From Photobacterium jeanii (GTDB lineage Bacteria; Pseudomonadota; Gammaproteobacteria; Enterobacterales; Vibrionaceae): 64,000 nucleotides of DNA. Of the stretch, positions 7,487-16,758 are shown in pieces (within the stretch, counting starts at the first letter, position 1; each line of letters starts with the position of its first letter). Below the pieces are notes generated by a model, which saw only the letters and a list, made by a program, of their open reading frames with translations, was not told where the DNA came from and ran no database searches. Both the position numbers and the translations under genes were made by a program. The stretch is taken from contig NZ_LVHF01000027.1 in assembly GCF_001650345.1 (NCBI RefSeq), positions 18,177-82,176 of the forward strand, given 5' to 3'.

Positions 7487-8746
7487 GTGTCTGAACCGTC
7501 AAAATCTAACTTATCTGAGAAATTGTTTGCCCCACGCGAGACATCCAAAGAAACCTCAAGCTTAGTCCGAATCGCGCATAACCATAGTCAGGGGTTACAC
7601 AATGCCTTAGATGGTGATACTGAGAATGGGTGGTACCGGACTTTGCGTCGTCCGCAGTGGATTTGGCAAGGGGTCGACCCATTAGAAATGGAAGCCTTGT
7701 TTGCCCGTATGGCAAGCAGCGATGCCCGTCGCACCACTGAAGAATTGCTCGATACCGTGGTGGGCTATAAGCCAGGAAACTGGATATATGAGTGGTCTCA
7801 GTTAGCGGGTGAGCACCATAAAAAAGCCCGTGCGCATGTTGATAATCAACAAAACGACAAAGCGGTTGATGAGCTGCTTAAAGCCAGCACTTACTATAGC
7901 ATTGCCGCATACCCTCACCTCAAAGGCGATAGCCTAGCTTCTCAAGCTGAAGTTCAATCAAGCCAAACTTATCACGAAGCGATGCAGCTTTCCCCATATC
8001 GAATGGAAACCATTGACGTGAAATATGAAGGGAAAACCTTCCAAGCGTACATCCATTTACCTCGTGCCGATAAATTGCTGCCGACTGTGATTGTCAGTGG
8101 TGGTCTTGATACTCTGCAAACAGATCTATGGCCGCTATACCGCGACTACCTTGGCCCTGCGGGTTTTGCCATGGTCACGCTTGATATGCCGTCGGTCGGT
8201 CATAGCTCACGTTGGTCACTGACCGAAGATACGAGCCGCTTGCACCAAGCACTATTGCAACAAATCCGTGATGTGCCTTGGGTCGATCATCATCGTGTTG
8301 CCATGCTAGGGCTTCGTTTTGGTGGTAATGCTGCTATTCGGTTAGGTTTTCTAGAACCAACCCGCCTGAAAACTTGTGTCAGTATCGGCGGGGTGATCCA
8401 CAGCTTCTTGACTCAACCTAAGCGACTGGATCAAATGCCACAAATGTACCTTGATATGATTGCTTCTCGCATGGGTAAGCATGGTGTATCTCGTCAGAGC
8501 GTGTTATCGCATTTGCCAGCTTGGTCGCTAAAACAGCAAGGTTTGTTAGGACGTCGTAAGGTTGATGTTCCTATGCTAGGGATCAGCTTAAAGAACGATC
8601 CAGTGTGCCCTGAAATGGATAATGAATTGATTGCGATGTCGAGTTATGGCGGCAAAGCGATGACCTTACCGGAAAAGCCACTTCACGATGGATACCACCG
8701 AACCATGCTGACCGTTATGGATTGGCTGGAAGAAAAACTGGCTTGA
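7487..8746 (+). CDS. frsA: FrsA/YafA family alpha/beta-hydrolase-like protein
   Basis: Matches E. coli FrsA along its length (HWYR-type WYRTLRRPQWIWQGVDP, YKPGNWIYEW, YSIAAYPHLKGD, GGLDTLQTD, TLDMPSVGHSS, VPWVDHHRVA, KQQGLLGRR). In enterics FrsA binds unphosphorylated enzyme IIA-Glc and shifts cells toward fermentation; pyruvate decarboxylase activity claimed for the Vibrio vulnificus protein was disputed, and esterase activity has been reported. The nucleophile elbow reads GLRFGG rather than G-x-S-x-G, as in the family, so a Ser-based mechanism is not evident. I use GTG 7487 (419 residues) because GGAG lies 6 bases before it; an in-frame ATG at 7475 lacks a Shine-Dalgarno. Confidence 0.9.
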   Translation: MSEPSKSNLSEKLFAPRETSKETSSLVRIAHNHSQGLHNALDGDTENGWYRTLRRPQWIWQGVDPLEMEALFARMASSDARRTTEELLDTVVGYKPGNWIYEWSQLAGEHHKKARAHVDNQQNDKAVDELLKASTYYSIAAYPHLKGDSLASQAEVQSSQTYHEAMQLSPYRMETIDVKYEGKTFQAYIHLPRADKLLPTVIVSGGLDTLQTDLWPLYRDYLGPAGFAMVTLDMPSVGHSSRWSLTEDTSRLHQALLQQIRDVPWVDHHRVAMLGLRFGGNAAIRLGFLEPTRLKTCVSIGGVIHSFLTQPKRLDQMPQMYLDMIASRMGKHGVSRQSVLSHLPAWSLKQQGLLGRRKVDVPMLGISLKNDPVCPEMDNELIAMSSYGGKAMTLPEKPLHDGYHRTMLTVMDWLEEKLA

Positions 8747-8955
8747 TCTCCCTTCAAGCTCAGCGTGGATTAATCGTATAAGTTGCTGATTTATGTTGTG
8801 AGTCAGGCAGAAAATTCTGACTCATAATGTAAATAAATTGTTGCTAACTACTGTGGTTTTAGGCTTAAATGGCATAGAAGAGAGTGTAAAAGCTATTAAT
8901 AATTCTATTGATAGTTTTGAGTTACATGCGCATGACCAAGGAAGGGAGACACGCC

Positions 8956-9354
8956 ATGACAACAGAAACCGCTTTTCCACCACATGGACGTTTAGTAACT
9001 AAGCTTACCGCGATTGGCCCTTACCTGCGTCAACAACAGTCGAAAGAAGGGGAGTTCTTCTTTGATTGTTTGGCCAGTTGTATCAGTGCCAAAAAAGAGC
9101 CTGAAGAACGTGAGTTTTGGGGCTGGTGGCTGGTAATGACTGAGAGTGACAAAGGTGGCTATCAGTATCGTTATCATTTTGGCCGTTACAATGCTGATGG
9201 TAATTGGGTTGAAGATAAAGTACCTGCCAAACATAGCGAAGCAGTACTTAAGACCTTGAATGATTTCTACCCGAAACTCACTTCTGTATTGGATGAGACT
9301 TTTGAGCAAACCATCGCGGCTGCTGACGATCTCACTGAAGCTGAATTAGGCTAA
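8956..9354 (+). CDS. crl: Sigma factor-binding protein Crl
   Basis: Small protein that binds sigma-S and promotes holoenzyme assembly, raising stationary-phase and curli/biofilm transcription. 132 residues (E. coli 133). Seen: RLVTKLTAIGPYLR, EFFFDCLASCIS, and the family hallmark EEREFWGWW at about residues 53-61, then YQYRYHFGRYNADGNW. Start at ATG 8956 with GGGAG 8 bases upstream; longer in-frame starts upstream have none. Lies between frsA and proB as in Vibrio. The acidic C-terminal tail (AADDLTEAELG) is typical. Confidence 0.94.
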   Translation: MTTETAFPPHGRLVTKLTAIGPYLRQQQSKEGEFFFDCLASCISAKKEPEEREFWGWWLVMTESDKGGYQYRYHFGRYNADGNWVEDKVPAKHSEAVLKTLNDFYPKLTSVLDETFEQTIAAADDLTEAELG

Positions 9355-9380
9355 TTCCCCGTAATACATATCATTTCTAT

Positions 9381-9408
9381 ACTGATTGCCTAAATTTTGG
9401 CAATCAGT
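9381..9408 (+). other. Hairpin after crl
   Basis: Perfect 10-bp stem ACTGATTGCC/GGCAATCAGT with 8-base loop, no T-tract. May be a weak terminator or 3' stabiliser for crl mRNA. Confidence 0.45.
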
Positions 9409-9528
9409 GCCATTAATTAGGGTTAATGAAAGAAAATGCTGCCTGTCGCGCAGTATTTTCTTGTGATTTTTAGATGGGATTGATAAAACGAATGAACAAA
9501 AAATTTGTTCACTAATTTGTTTGATCCC

Positions 9529-10710
9529 ATGGCAGAAAAAACTTACTTAAATGCTCAAGAGCAGGACCTCGCGGGAACTGAGACAACCCAGTCTGAGACC
9601 CAAATGGTTAAGCAAAAAACAGTGGTCGTAAAACTTGGCACCAGTGTTCTAACTGGTGGTACTTTGAAGCTAGATCGCGCTCATATGGTGGAATTAGTTC
9701 GCCAATGTGCTCAGCTTCGTCGTCAAGGCCACAAAGTTATCATCGTTACCTCTGGCGCAATTGCCGCAGGTCGTGAGCATTTAGGTTACCCCGAACTGCC
9801 CAAAACCATGGCGAGCAAGCAATTGCTGGCCGCTGTCGGACAAAGCCGCTTAATTCAAGAGTGGGAGCACTTGTTTGCTATCTACGGCTTGAATGTTGGT
9901 CAGATGCTACTGACCCGTGCCGATCTTGATGATCGCGAGCGCTACCTTAACGCGCGTGACATGATTGTGGCGTTGTTGGACAACGGCATTATTCCCGTTG
10001 TTAATGAAAACGACGCTGTGGCTACTACGGAAATCAAAGTCGGTGATAACGACAACTTATCTGCATTAGTGGGTATTTTGGCGGGCGCTGATAAGCTACT
10101 TCTGTTGACTGATCAACCGGGTTTATTTACCGCCGATCCACGTAATAATCCAGATGCTGAATTGATCCGCGAAGTTCACACCATTGATGAAACCCTGCGT
10201 AAATTGGCAGGCGGAAGCGTGGGTGGCTTAGGCACTGGCGGTATGGCGACCAAGCTACAAGCCGCCGATGTTGCTCGTCGTGCGGGTATTGAAGTGGTGA
10301 TTGCGGCTGGTAGTCGCCCTGATGTGATCGCGGATATCGTCGGTGATGAATCTGTCGGTACTCGTTTTTTACCGCTAGAGTCACCATTAGAAAGCCGCAA
10401 GCGCTGGATTTTGGCTGGACCTCCACCAGCGGGCGACATTGTGATTGACCAAGGTGCTGCAAACGCAGTGCAACAACGTGGTAGTAGTCTGCTCTCTAAA
10501 GGCATTACTTCGGTCAAAGGTGAGTTTGATCGTGGTGAGGTGGTTCGTATTTATTCGACTGAAGGCGCATTGTTGGCGCGAGGTATTTGCCGCTACAGTA
10601 GTAAAGACATCGCGAAAATTGCCGGTAAGCACAGTCAGGATATCCACCAAGTCTTGGGTTACGAATACGGTCCTGTCGCGATCCATCGTGACGATTTGGT
10701 TGTGATTTAA
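9529..10710 (+). CDS. proB: Glutamate 5-kinase
   Basis: First step of proline synthesis: ATP-dependent phosphorylation of glutamate. N-terminal amino-acid kinase domain ([63 protein letters not shown]) and C-terminal PUA domain (about residues 300-385, [15 protein letters not shown].. and [13 protein letters not shown]). Length 393 from ATG 9529; the enterobacterial protein is 367. The start is uncertain: neither ATG 9529 nor in-frame ATG 9604 (just before [11 protein letters not shown]) has a clear Shine-Dalgarno; Vibrio homologues also have a hydrophilic N-terminal extension, so I kept the longer form. proA follows after 37 bases. Confidence 0.92.
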   Translation: MAEKTYLNAQEQDLAGTETTQSETQMVKQKTVVVKLGTSVLTGGTLKLDRAHMVELVRQCAQLRRQGHKVIIVTSGAIAAGREHLGYPELPKTMASKQLLAAVGQSRLIQEWEHLFAIYGLNVGQMLLTRADLDDRERYLNARDMIVALLDNGIIPVVNENDAVATTEIKVGDNDNLSALVGILAGADKLLLLTDQPGLFTADPRNNPDAELIREVHTIDETLRKLAGGSVGGLGTGGMATKLQAADVARRAGIEVVIAAGSRPDVIADIVGDESVGTRFLPLESPLESRKRWILAGPPPAGDIVIDQGAANAVQQRGSSLLSKGITSVKGEFDRGEVVRIYSTEGALLARGICRYSSKDIAKIAGKHSQDIHQVLGYEYGPVAIHRDDLVVI

Positions 10711-10747
10711 TTAAGCCGACAGCATAAAACGAATAAAGGGAAGCATT

Positions 10748-12004
10748 GTGAATTTAGAATTAATGGGTAAAGTGGCGCAGCAAGCAGCATTTGAACTGGC
10801 GACCGCTTCCACCGAGCAAAAGAATACCGCGCTGGCGATCATCGCTGACGAGCTACAAGCTAACCAAGATGTGATTCTGGCAGCTAACGAAAAAGACATT
10901 AACGCTGCTCGCGAATCGGGCATGACAGAAGCGCTAATTGACCGATTATTGCTTAATGAAGCACGTTTAGCGGGGATTGCTAACGATGTGCGTAATGTGA
11001 TCAGTCTAAACGATCCTGTGGGCGCAGAGCTCGATAGCCGCGTACTGGAAAACGGGATGCGTTTGAGTCGTCGTCGTGTACCTCTGGGCGTTGTGGGTGT
11101 GATTTATGAAGCGCGTCCAAACGTAACTATTGATATTGCGGCACTGTGTTTAAAAACCGGTAATGCCAGTATCTTGCGCGGCGGTCGTGAGACGTTCTAC
11201 TCCAATATGGAGCTAGTGAAAGTGATCCAAGTGGCGCTGGAAAAAGCCGGTTTACCAGCGGCATCGGTGCAATACATTGAAAAACCAGATCGCGAGTTAG
11301 TGTCGCAGCTACTTCGTCTTGATCAATACGTTGATATGATCATTCCACGTGGTGGTGCAGGCTTGCACAAGATGTGTAAAGAGAACAGCACCATCCCAGT
11401 GATCATTGGCGGCTTTGGTATCAGCCATGTCTTTGTTGATGAAAGCGCAGATCTTACACGTTCTTTAGATGTGGTTGAGAATAGTAAGGTACAACGTCCA
11501 TCAGCGTGTAATGCTCTGGATACGTTACTGGTTCACCAGCAAGTTGCGGAAGCTTTCTTACCGCGTCTGGCTGAGCGTTTGAATAAGTCGAAAGTGGCTT
11601 TTGTTGCTGATCAAGCGGCGTTTGAATTGCTTGAAGGCAAGGCGAGCAATGTTCGTCATGTTGAAGAAGGTGATTTTGATACTGAATGGCTGAGCTTTAC
11701 GCTTGGCGTGAAAGTGGTGAAAGACGTACAAGAGGCGATTGCCCACATGCGTACGCACAATGCGAGCCACTCAGATTCAATCCTGACCAACAACATTCAG
11801 GCTGCAGAGCAATTTGTGAATGCGGCAGGCTCTGCGGCGGTGTACGTGAATGCGTCAACGCGCTTTACTGATGGTGCTCAGTTTGGTTTAGGTGCCGAAG
11901 TTGCGGTATCGACCCAGAAACTGCACGCTCGTGGTCCTATGGGGCTGGAAGAGCTGACAAGCTACAAGTGGGTAGGGCAAGCTGATTACCTTTGTCGCTC
12001 GTAA
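10748..12004 (+). CDS. proA: Glutamate-5-semialdehyde dehydrogenase (gamma-glutamyl phosphate reductase)
   Basis: Second step of proline synthesis, NADPH-dependent reduction of gamma-glutamyl phosphate. 418 residues, aldehyde-dehydrogenase fold: cofactor-domain [17 protein letters not shown] (about 111-127), [22 protein letters not shown], catalytic Cys254 in [13 protein letters not shown], and C-terminal [18 protein letters not shown] with [11 protein letters not shown] start with AAAGGGAAG about 6 bases upstream. Forms an operon with proB, which supplies its unstable substrate; the terminator after it is shared with the opposing dapE group. Confidence 0.96.
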   Translation: MNLELMGKVAQQAAFELATASTEQKNTALAIIADELQANQDVILAANEKDINAARESGMTEALIDRLLLNEARLAGIANDVRNVISLNDPVGAELDSRVLENGMRLSRRRVPLGVVGVIYEARPNVTIDIAALCLKTGNASILRGGRETFYSNMELVKVIQVALEKAGLPAASVQYIEKPDRELVSQLLRLDQYVDMIIPRGGAGLHKMCKENSTIPVIIGGFGISHVFVDESADLTRSLDVVENSKVQRPSACNALDTLLVHQQVAEAFLPRLAERLNKSKVAFVADQAAFELLEGKASNVRHVEEGDFDTEWLSFTLGVKVVKDVQEAIAHMRTHNASHSDSILTNNIQAAEQFVNAAGSAAVYVNASTRFTDGAQFGLGAEVAVSTQKLHARGPMGLEELTSYKWVGQADYLCRS

Positions 12005-12046
12005 TACCTAGCTCGTAATATTTGTTAATCGCATAGTTTAACTATC

Positions 12047-12074
12047 AAAAAAGGTTGCCTCGGCAACCTTTTTT
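12047..12074. terminator. Bidirectional terminator, proA and the dapE group
   Basis: AAAAAAGGTTGCC-TC-GGCAACCTTTTTT: 13-bp stem with A and T tracts on both sides, between convergent genes. Confidence 0.92.
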
Positions 12075-12109
12075 ACTCTTTGCTATTGGAACGCGCTACT
12101 GGCAATAAG

Positions 12110-12337
12110 TTACTTATTGCTGTTATCAAGTTTGGCTTGTTTTTCCGCAAGCTCTGCTTTTTCGCGTTCTTCTTCCTCTTTCCGCGCTTGTTCTCGCGCA
12201 TGCTTTTCTTTTAGGTACTTGATCTTATCGCGCTCAGTAAACTTCATATTGGCTGTGTATTTTAGAGCCATGATATTACTGACGACCACGCTGATAATGA
12301 TGGCAGTGATCACCCAAGGGTTGAATAGCCATTCCAT
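12110..12337 (-). CDS. Small single-pass membrane protein, DUF2897-like
   Basis: 75 residues: one N-terminal transmembrane helix (about 8-28, PWVITAIIISVVVSNIMAL) followed by a highly charged Lys/Glu/Arg coiled-coil-like tail (ERDKIKYLKEKHAREQ...). Matches what I know of the DUF2897 family from Vibrio and Shewanella; no function is known. The ATG abuts the stop of the upstream M15 peptidase gene (TAAATG), so it is probably translated by coupling and is the last gene of the dapE group. Confidence 0.75.
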   Translation of the reverse strand: MEWLFNPWVITAIIISVVVSNIMALKYTANMKFTERDKIKYLKEKHAREQARKEEEEREKAELAEKQAKLDNSNK

Positions 12338-13036
12338 TTAGACCTCACAGATATTAACGATATACCTGTTATAAAGCCTATCAAGGTTTGCCAAAATCTG
12401 CGACCTTCCAGCGACTTGGCTGTGACTAAGTGTGCGATGAAGCAACTCTGGGGTCAGTTGTTGCATCAAAGTTTGGCTGATCGGGTGATAGCTCAAATGC
12501 CAAGGCTCATTGGCAACGCCGCCTAAATCGTGTTGATAGGGCAAGAAGAACTCAAACTGCGCCATATTTTGATCAAGCCAGTCAGCAAATTCAGCTTGGT
12601 GACCGCCAGTTTGGTATTCCCAAGGTTCTAATTGCAGTTGGGTGTCTTTTGGCAAGCAGTTACGTGCGTAAACATCGATATCGGTTCCCCAATGATGGCG
12701 ACTTGCACCCGGTAACGCAGACCAACGCAAAATCGCCTCGATTTTTTGTTCATCGGTAAGCTTGTTGGGATCAAGGGGGTGGCTATTGCTATCAAGGATA
12801 GGGCGCAGGCCATTAAACTTGTTATCCCAAATCATCTGTTGGCGCTCAAACGAGCGAAAGCCACTGGCAATCGTTAGTTCAAAGCCCGCTTGCTGGGCAG
12901 CGTTTGCCATCGCAGTGAAAGCTGAGACTACGCCTTGATGGATCTGATGTTGTTGAACAGGCACAAGGTGCTCTTGGCTTTGACCTGTTAATAGCCCATC
13001 GCTAATACGATGGGCTTGAGTTGGCGTGGTTGCCAT
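12338..13036 (-). CDS. M15-family D-alanyl-D-alanine carboxypeptidase-like protein
   Basis: 232 residues. Zinc-peptidase motifs of the VanY/M15B group: SGFRSFERQ (about 60-68), SRHHWGTDIDV with the metal ligands His and Asp (about 112-122) and EPWHLSYHP with the third ligand (about 181-189). Such enzymes trim D-Ala from peptidoglycan precursors. No signal peptide is visible at the annotated start, so it may act in the cytosol or have an unusual export. Its ATG overlaps the dapE stop by one base (TAATG), so the two are translationally coupled; this links diaminopimelate synthesis with wall turnover. Confidence 0.85.
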   Translation of the reverse strand: MATTPTQAHRISDGLLTGQSQEHLVPVQQHQIHQGVVSAFTAMANAAQQAGFELTIASGFRSFERQQMIWDNKFNGLRPILDSNSHPLDPNKLTDEQKIEAILRWSALPGASRHHWGTDIDVYARNCLPKDTQLQLEPWEYQTGGHQAEFADWLDQNMAQFEFFLPYQHDLGGVANEPWHLSYHPISQTLMQQLTPELLHRTLSHSQVAGRSQILANLDRLYNRYIVNICEV

Positions 13037-14166
13037 TAGAGGATGTTTTCCAATACTTGCTGGTACATATCGGTCAGCTTCTCAAGATCGGCGACTTTGA
13101 CGCATTCGTTCACCTTGTGAATGGTGGCGTTAACAGGGCCAAGCTCGATCACTTGTGCACCCGTTCGGGCAATGAAGCGACCATCGGATGTGCCGCCCGT
13201 CGTGAGCAGCTCAGGCTTCTTGTGGTTGACGGTTTCAATCGCCGCTACCACGGCATCAAGTAGCGTACCATGATCGGTCAAAAATGGCTGACCGCTTAAA
13301 GTCCATTTGAGATCGTAATCCAAGCCATGAGCATCAAGTACCGAGTGAACTTTGCGTTTGATTGCCTCATCGGTTAGCTCAGTGCTGAAACGGAAGTTAA
13401 ACTGAACTTCAAACTCTCCAGGGATCACGTTAGACGCCCCAGTACCGGCAGCCACATTGGCAATTTGGAAGCTCGTCGGTGGGAAGTAGTCGTTGCCGTT
13501 GTCCCATTTCGTTGCTGCCAACTCTGCCAGTGCAGGCATGGCACGATGAACCGGGTTATCCGCAAGGTGTGGGTATGCCACATGCCCTTGCGTCCCTTTG
13601 ACGAGCAGATCACCTGTGATAGAGCCTCGGCGACCGTTTTTCACGACATCACCGACGTGGTGGGTACTTGAAGGCTCGCCAACGATACACATATCGATTT
13701 TCTCGTTACGCGCTTCAAGGGTATCGATCACCCGAGTGGTACCATTGATAAATGGCCCTTCCTCGTCAGAGGTGATCAGTAGGGCAATTGAGCCTTTATG
13801 ATTGGGGTGTTGTGCTAAGAAACGTTCAATGGCGACAATCATACATGCCAATGAGCCTTTCATATCTGCGGCGCCACGACCATGTAAGTAGCCATCAATA
13901 ATGGTTGGCTCAAACGGTGGCGTGTGCCATTGGTCAACAGAGCCTGAAGGGACCACATCGGTATGACCCGCGAACACAAACAGTGGTGCTTCAGTGCCAC
14001 GGCGTGCCCACAGGTTAGTGGTATCTTCAAACACCATGGTTTCAATAGTGAAGCCGAGTTTTTCAAGACGTTCAATCATGACGTCTTGGCAGCCTGCATC
14101 TTTGGGAGTGACCGATTTGCGGCTGATAAAGTCTTTGGCCAGTGCAATGACCGGGCTATCTGACAT
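13036..14166 (-). CDS. dapE: Succinyl-diaminopimelate desuccinylase
   Basis: M20-family zinc enzyme that removes succinate from N-succinyl-L,L-diaminopimelate, giving the precursor of lysine and peptidoglycan. 376 residues. Seen: [11 protein letters not shown] with metal ligands His68 and Asp70, [12 protein letters not shown], catalytic [33 protein letters not shown], and C-terminal [10 protein letters not shown] plus [14 protein letters not shown]. It is first in line after yffB (14-bp gap), the E. coli order too, and is coupled to the M15 peptidase gene downstream. Confidence 0.96.
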   Translation of the reverse strand: MSDSPVIALAKDFISRKSVTPKDAGCQDVMIERLEKLGFTIETMVFEDTTNLWARRGTEAPLFVFAGHTDVVPSGSVDQWHTPPFEPTIIDGYLHGRGAADMKGSLACMIVAIERFLAQHPNHKGSIALLITSDEEGPFINGTTRVIDTLEARNEKIDMCIVGEPSSTHHVGDVVKNGRRGSITGDLLVKGTQGHVAYPHLADNPVHRAMPALAELAATKWDNGNDYFPPTSFQIANVAAGTGASNVIPGEFEVQFNFRFSTELTDEAIKRKVHSVLDAHGLDYDLKWTLSGQPFLTDHGTLLDAVVAAIETVNHKKPELLTTGGTSDGRFIARTGAQVIELGPVNATIHKVNECVKVADLEKLTDMYQQVLENIL

Positions 14167-14180
14167 CCTTGTATCCTTCC

Positions 14181-14546
14181 TTATTTCGCCGCCAGTTGAG
14201 CAGCAAAGATTTCTTGGTATTGCGCAGGTTTAAAACCTAGGTGATGTTCACTGTTGTGAACCAGTAGCGGGCGTTTGATCATCGCTGGGAATTCCAACAT
14301 TAATGCAATCGCGTTTTCACGGTTCAACCCAGCCTTTTGCTCATCCGTAAGTTGGCGGTAGGTTGTACCACGTTTGTTGACCATCGCTTCCCAGCCTAGT
14401 GCGCTTTCAAATGCTTCAAGCATCGCTTGATCTAGGCCATCGACGCGGTAGTCGTGAAATTGGTATTCAATGTTTTCTGCTTCAAACCACTTTTTCATTT
14501 TTTTGATTGTGTCGCAGTTCTTGATGCCGTATGCAGTTGTGTTCAT
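14181..14546 (-). CDS. yffB: ArsC/Spx-type thioredoxin-fold protein YffB
   Basis: 121 residues; begins [21 protein letters not shown] with a single Cys11 in the N-CxTxKK position of the ArsC reductase family, then the conserved [25 protein letters not shown] and GF motifs. Described in the literature as a possible glutathione-dependent thiol reductase; not shown to reduce arsenate. Immediately upstream of dapE as in E. coli and presumably co-transcribed. The second Cys pair of true arsenate reductases is absent. Confidence 0.9.
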   Translation of the reverse strand: MNTTAYGIKNCDTIKKMKKWFEAENIEYQFHDYRVDGLDQAMLEAFESALGWEAMVNKRGTTYRQLTDEQKAGLNRENAIALMLEFPAMIKRPLLVHNSEHHLGFKPAQYQEIFAAQLAAK

Positions 14547-14639
14547 TTTGCTGACTTTCTTAAAGTAATTAGTGAGGTGTAGCTCTACTTTATAGCGATT
14601 CTGTGACAGAGGTGCAATAACGGCTGTTGTTAGAAGTTG

Positions 14640-15038
14640 CTAACCACTCACCATTACAGCCATTTTGATCAGCCAGCCGCAGGCGACAAGCCCGAGGGTA
14701 AAGACGATAGTGCGCCATGGGCTGAGCTTAAACGCGTAGCAGCAGACGTATAACACTCGCGTTAATACAAACAAATAGGCGGGCAAACTGGCTTGTTCAG
14801 CGGGTACTCCCGCCAAATGAGCAATAAAGACACAAATGGCGAAGACCAATAAAGATTCCCATCCGTTGGCTTGAGCGGCTTTGAGGCGGGCACAAACCCC
14901 TGTGAGACTACGTTCTTGTTCTCGCGGCTGATTGATGTCGTAGAAGCCGACGGTTTTCTTGGTAAGCCAGCTGGCAAGGCCGGCAAGTAAGTAGTTGATG
15001 GCAATAATAATGATTAAGCACCAGAAAGCTGGAGTCAT
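14640..15038 (-). CDS. MAPEG-family integral membrane protein
   Basis: About 132 residues with four hydrophobic segments (roughly 3-22, 60-80, 83-103, 112-130). The segment ARLKAAQANGWESLLVFA carries the R-x-x-x-A-x-x-N-x-x-E pattern of MAPEG proteins (membrane-associated eicosanoid/glutathione metabolism), and TRVLYVCCYAF matches their third helix. Bacterial members include glutathione transferases and peroxidases of unknown physiological substrate. I start at ATG 15038; a TTG 33 bases upstream extends the frame but has no ribosome binding site. Same strand as yffB-dapE but 93 bases away. Confidence 0.82.
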   Translation of the reverse strand: MTPAFWCLIIIIAINYLLAGLASWLTKKTVGFYDINQPREQERSLTGVCARLKAAQANGWESLLVFAICVFIAHLAGVPAEQASLPAYLFVLTRVLYVCCYAFKLSPWRTIVFTLGLVACGWLIKMAVMVSG

Positions 15039-15436
15039 AGTGTTTACTCTAGTGGGTAGTGATGACACCAATACGGCATCATGCTCAGAAAATGAATAGG
15101 TTAGCTGTAATTACTAGTGTAGATGGTGAGATTTAGAAGCGGTAATGGATGTTAGTGTGTGTTTTGTCAGCGATGAAATTAAGACAAAATATTTCAGATT
15201 GTGTCTTTTATGCCAAGATGACAGTTGTAAAGTGTGATCGTAGCCCACTTCTCGCTTGGAATGTGCACTAAACAGGCATGCATATTGATCAAACGCAACA
15301 TGTTAATTGGGATAGTAGCAATAATGAGTGCGCTCGTTTATTTAGTGGGTGTATACCTATTTGAGTAGTTATTTGTCGTCATGTTTAGCGGAGTTCGCAT
15401 CAGATGATTACTCAAATGAGTATTATGGAGGTCTCA
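15039..15436. other. Intergenic region between MAPEG gene and HTH gene
   Basis: About 400 bases. The only structure I can support is a candidate 35-codon frame (15261-15368, listed separately). Otherwise promoter DNA for two divergent genes with no clear operator. Confidence 0.4.
15261..15368 (+). CDS. Candidate 35-residue single-pass membrane protein
   Basis: Reads MCTKQACILIKRN then a hydrophobic helix MLIGIVAIMSALVYLVGVYL and ends FE. The positively charged flank followed by one helix is typical of small inner-membrane proteins. Weak points: only TTGGA precedes the ATG, and an alternative TTG (15285) starts 8 codons later. Function unknown; could be chance. Confidence 0.3.
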   Translation: MCTKQACILIKRNMLIGIVAIMSALVYLVGVYLFE

Positions 15437-15718
15437 ATGGAATTGAATCCAGTATTTGCGCGCCGCTTGTATTTGGCTTTACTTGTAGAACACTTAGAGC
15501 GCCCTAACGTGCCTAAATTGATCGAGAAAACCGGCTGGCCGCGTCGCACTATCCAAGATGTGTTAAAAGCATTGCCGGGGCTGGGGTTTGAATTAACCTT
15601 TATTCAAGACGGTAAACGTCACAATGATGGTTATTATAAGTTAAGTGATTGGGGGCCGTTTGACCCGATGTGGGTTGAGTCGCGTGAGAATGATTTGATC
15701 AGTGCGTTAACGCATTGA
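15437..15718 (+). CDS. Small winged helix-turn-helix protein
   Basis: 93 residues. NPVFARRLYLALLVEHLER, then a helix-turn-helix PKLIEKTGWPRRTIQDVLKALPGLGFELTF and a wing FIQDGKRHNDGYYKLSDWGPF. The sequence resembles the HTH_43-type winged helix family from Vibrio and Shewanella; targets are unknown. I choose ATG 15437 because GGAGG lies 6 bases before it, whereas three further in-frame ATGs (15404, 15419, 15425) do not have one. Stands alone, ends before a strong bidirectional terminator. Confidence 0.82.
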   Translation: MELNPVFARRLYLALLVEHLERPNVPKLIEKTGWPRRTIQDVLKALPGLGFELTFIQDGKRHNDGYYKLSDWGPFDPMWVESRENDLISALTH

Positions 15719-15741
15719 TTGAGTATGAGTGAAATACCATG

Positions 15742-15767
15742 AAAAAACCGCCGAAAGGCGGTTTTTT
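15742..15767. terminator. Bidirectional terminator, HTH gene and narP-lipoprotein group
   Basis: GAAAAAACCGCC-GAAA-GGCGGTTTTTTC, perfect stem flanked by A and T tracts, between convergent genes. Confidence 0.92.
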
Positions 15768-15786
15768 CGTTTTGAACTGAATGCAC

Positions 15787-16119
15787 TTACGATTGTGGAC
15801 ACAGATAAGCGTTGCCAACGTAGGTGACCGACGTGGCATAGGGAAGCGGCTCGTTCAGCAATATGGTATTAGCGCCAAGTTTAGCAGCTTGGTTTCGCAA
15901 TTGATTGAGCGAACCCATAGTGAGGCTTTTATTGTTAATCAACCAAAAGTTATACCAAGCTCCTTCAGAGCCAACCAAGGTGGTCTTTAATTGGCATTGC
16001 TGGCTGGTGGCTTCGGTGTTCCACACAATCTTTACTTGCTGCCCTTGCTCTGTGAGTGGGCTGGTAGCACAGCCTGACAGCAAAGATATTGCTGCAACTA
16101 GCGTAATGGCTTTGTTCAC
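15787..16119 (-). CDS. DUF4156 lipoprotein (YjeI-like)
   Basis: 110 residues with a lipoprotein signal ending LLSGC (Cys16). Mature part resembles the DUF4156/YjeI family: SQQCQLKTTLVGSEGAWYN, LNQLRNQAAKLGANTI and a C-terminal CPQS; three further Cys could form a disulfide. Function unknown. The GTG start directly follows the narP stop (TAAGTG), so it probably depends on narP translation and is the third gene of narQ-narP. Whether it takes part in nitrate sensing is untested. Confidence 0.82.
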   Translation of the reverse strand: MNKAITLVAAISLLSGCATSPLTEQGQQVKIVWNTEATSQQCQLKTTLVGSEGAWYNFWLINNKSLTMGSLNQLRNQAAKLGANTILLNEPLPYATSVTYVGNAYLCPQS

Positions 16120-16746
16120 TTATAGCCCTTGCGATTCTAAGTACAATACAGTTGCCGCAGTACGAGACTTCACTTGTAGCTTTTTGAGCAAGCTCTTCAT
16201 GTGAACTTTGACTGTGGCTTCGGAGATAAATAAAGTCTCTGCGATCTGCTTGTTGCGATGACCTTTCGCCACTTCCTGCAAAATCTGGGTTTCACGTTCA
16301 GTTAGCGTATTGAGCAACGAATCTTGTTCTACGTTATCGGTTAAGTATTCTTTCACCAAGCTGCTGTAAGCTTTACCACCGCACATGGCTTCTTTAAGTA
16401 GGCGGATCAGTTCATCAGGCTCAGTGTCTTTAAGAAGATAACCATCAGCACCGGCTTGGATTAAGGTTTTCACATCATTACGGCTGTCAGATACGGTGAG
16501 TACCACAATGCTGCTTTCAATCCCCTCTGCACGCATTGCGTTTAGCGTATCTAATCCCGACATGCCTTTCATATTGAGATCTAACAAGATCAGATCCGGT
16601 TCTTTTTCGTGGGCGAGGCCAATAGCATCGGCACCGTTACTGGCTTCGGCAACCAGTTCAAAATCAGGCTCAAAACCGAGAAGTTGACCAATACCACGGC
16701 GCATTAGCGGGTGGTCGTCAACAATCATTACTTTCCAACACGTCAT
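16120..16746 (-). CDS. narP: Nitrate/nitrite response regulator NarP
   Basis: 208 residues: receiver domain (residues 4-120) with VDDHPLMRRG and phospho-acceptor Asp56 in LILLDLNMKGMSG, Lys in YLLKDTEPDE, then a LuxR-type helix-turn-helix (about 145-205, LTERETQILQEVAKGHRNKQIAETLFISEATVKVHMKSLLKKL). Binds paired TACYYMT heptamers. Follows narQ by 12 bases and is next to nap, so NarP rather than NarL is the better name; there is no narGHI here. Confidence 0.93.
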   Translation of the reverse strand: MTCWKVMIVDDHPLMRRGIGQLLGFEPDFELVAEASNGADAIGLAHEKEPDLILLDLNMKGMSGLDTLNAMRAEGIESSIVVLTVSDSRNDVKTLIQAGADGYLLKDTEPDELIRLLKEAMCGGKAYSSLVKEYLTDNVEQDSLLNTLTERETQILQEVAKGHRNKQIAETLFISEATVKVHMKSLLKKLQVKSRTAATVLYLESQGL

Positions 16747-16758
16747 TTATATTTTTCC

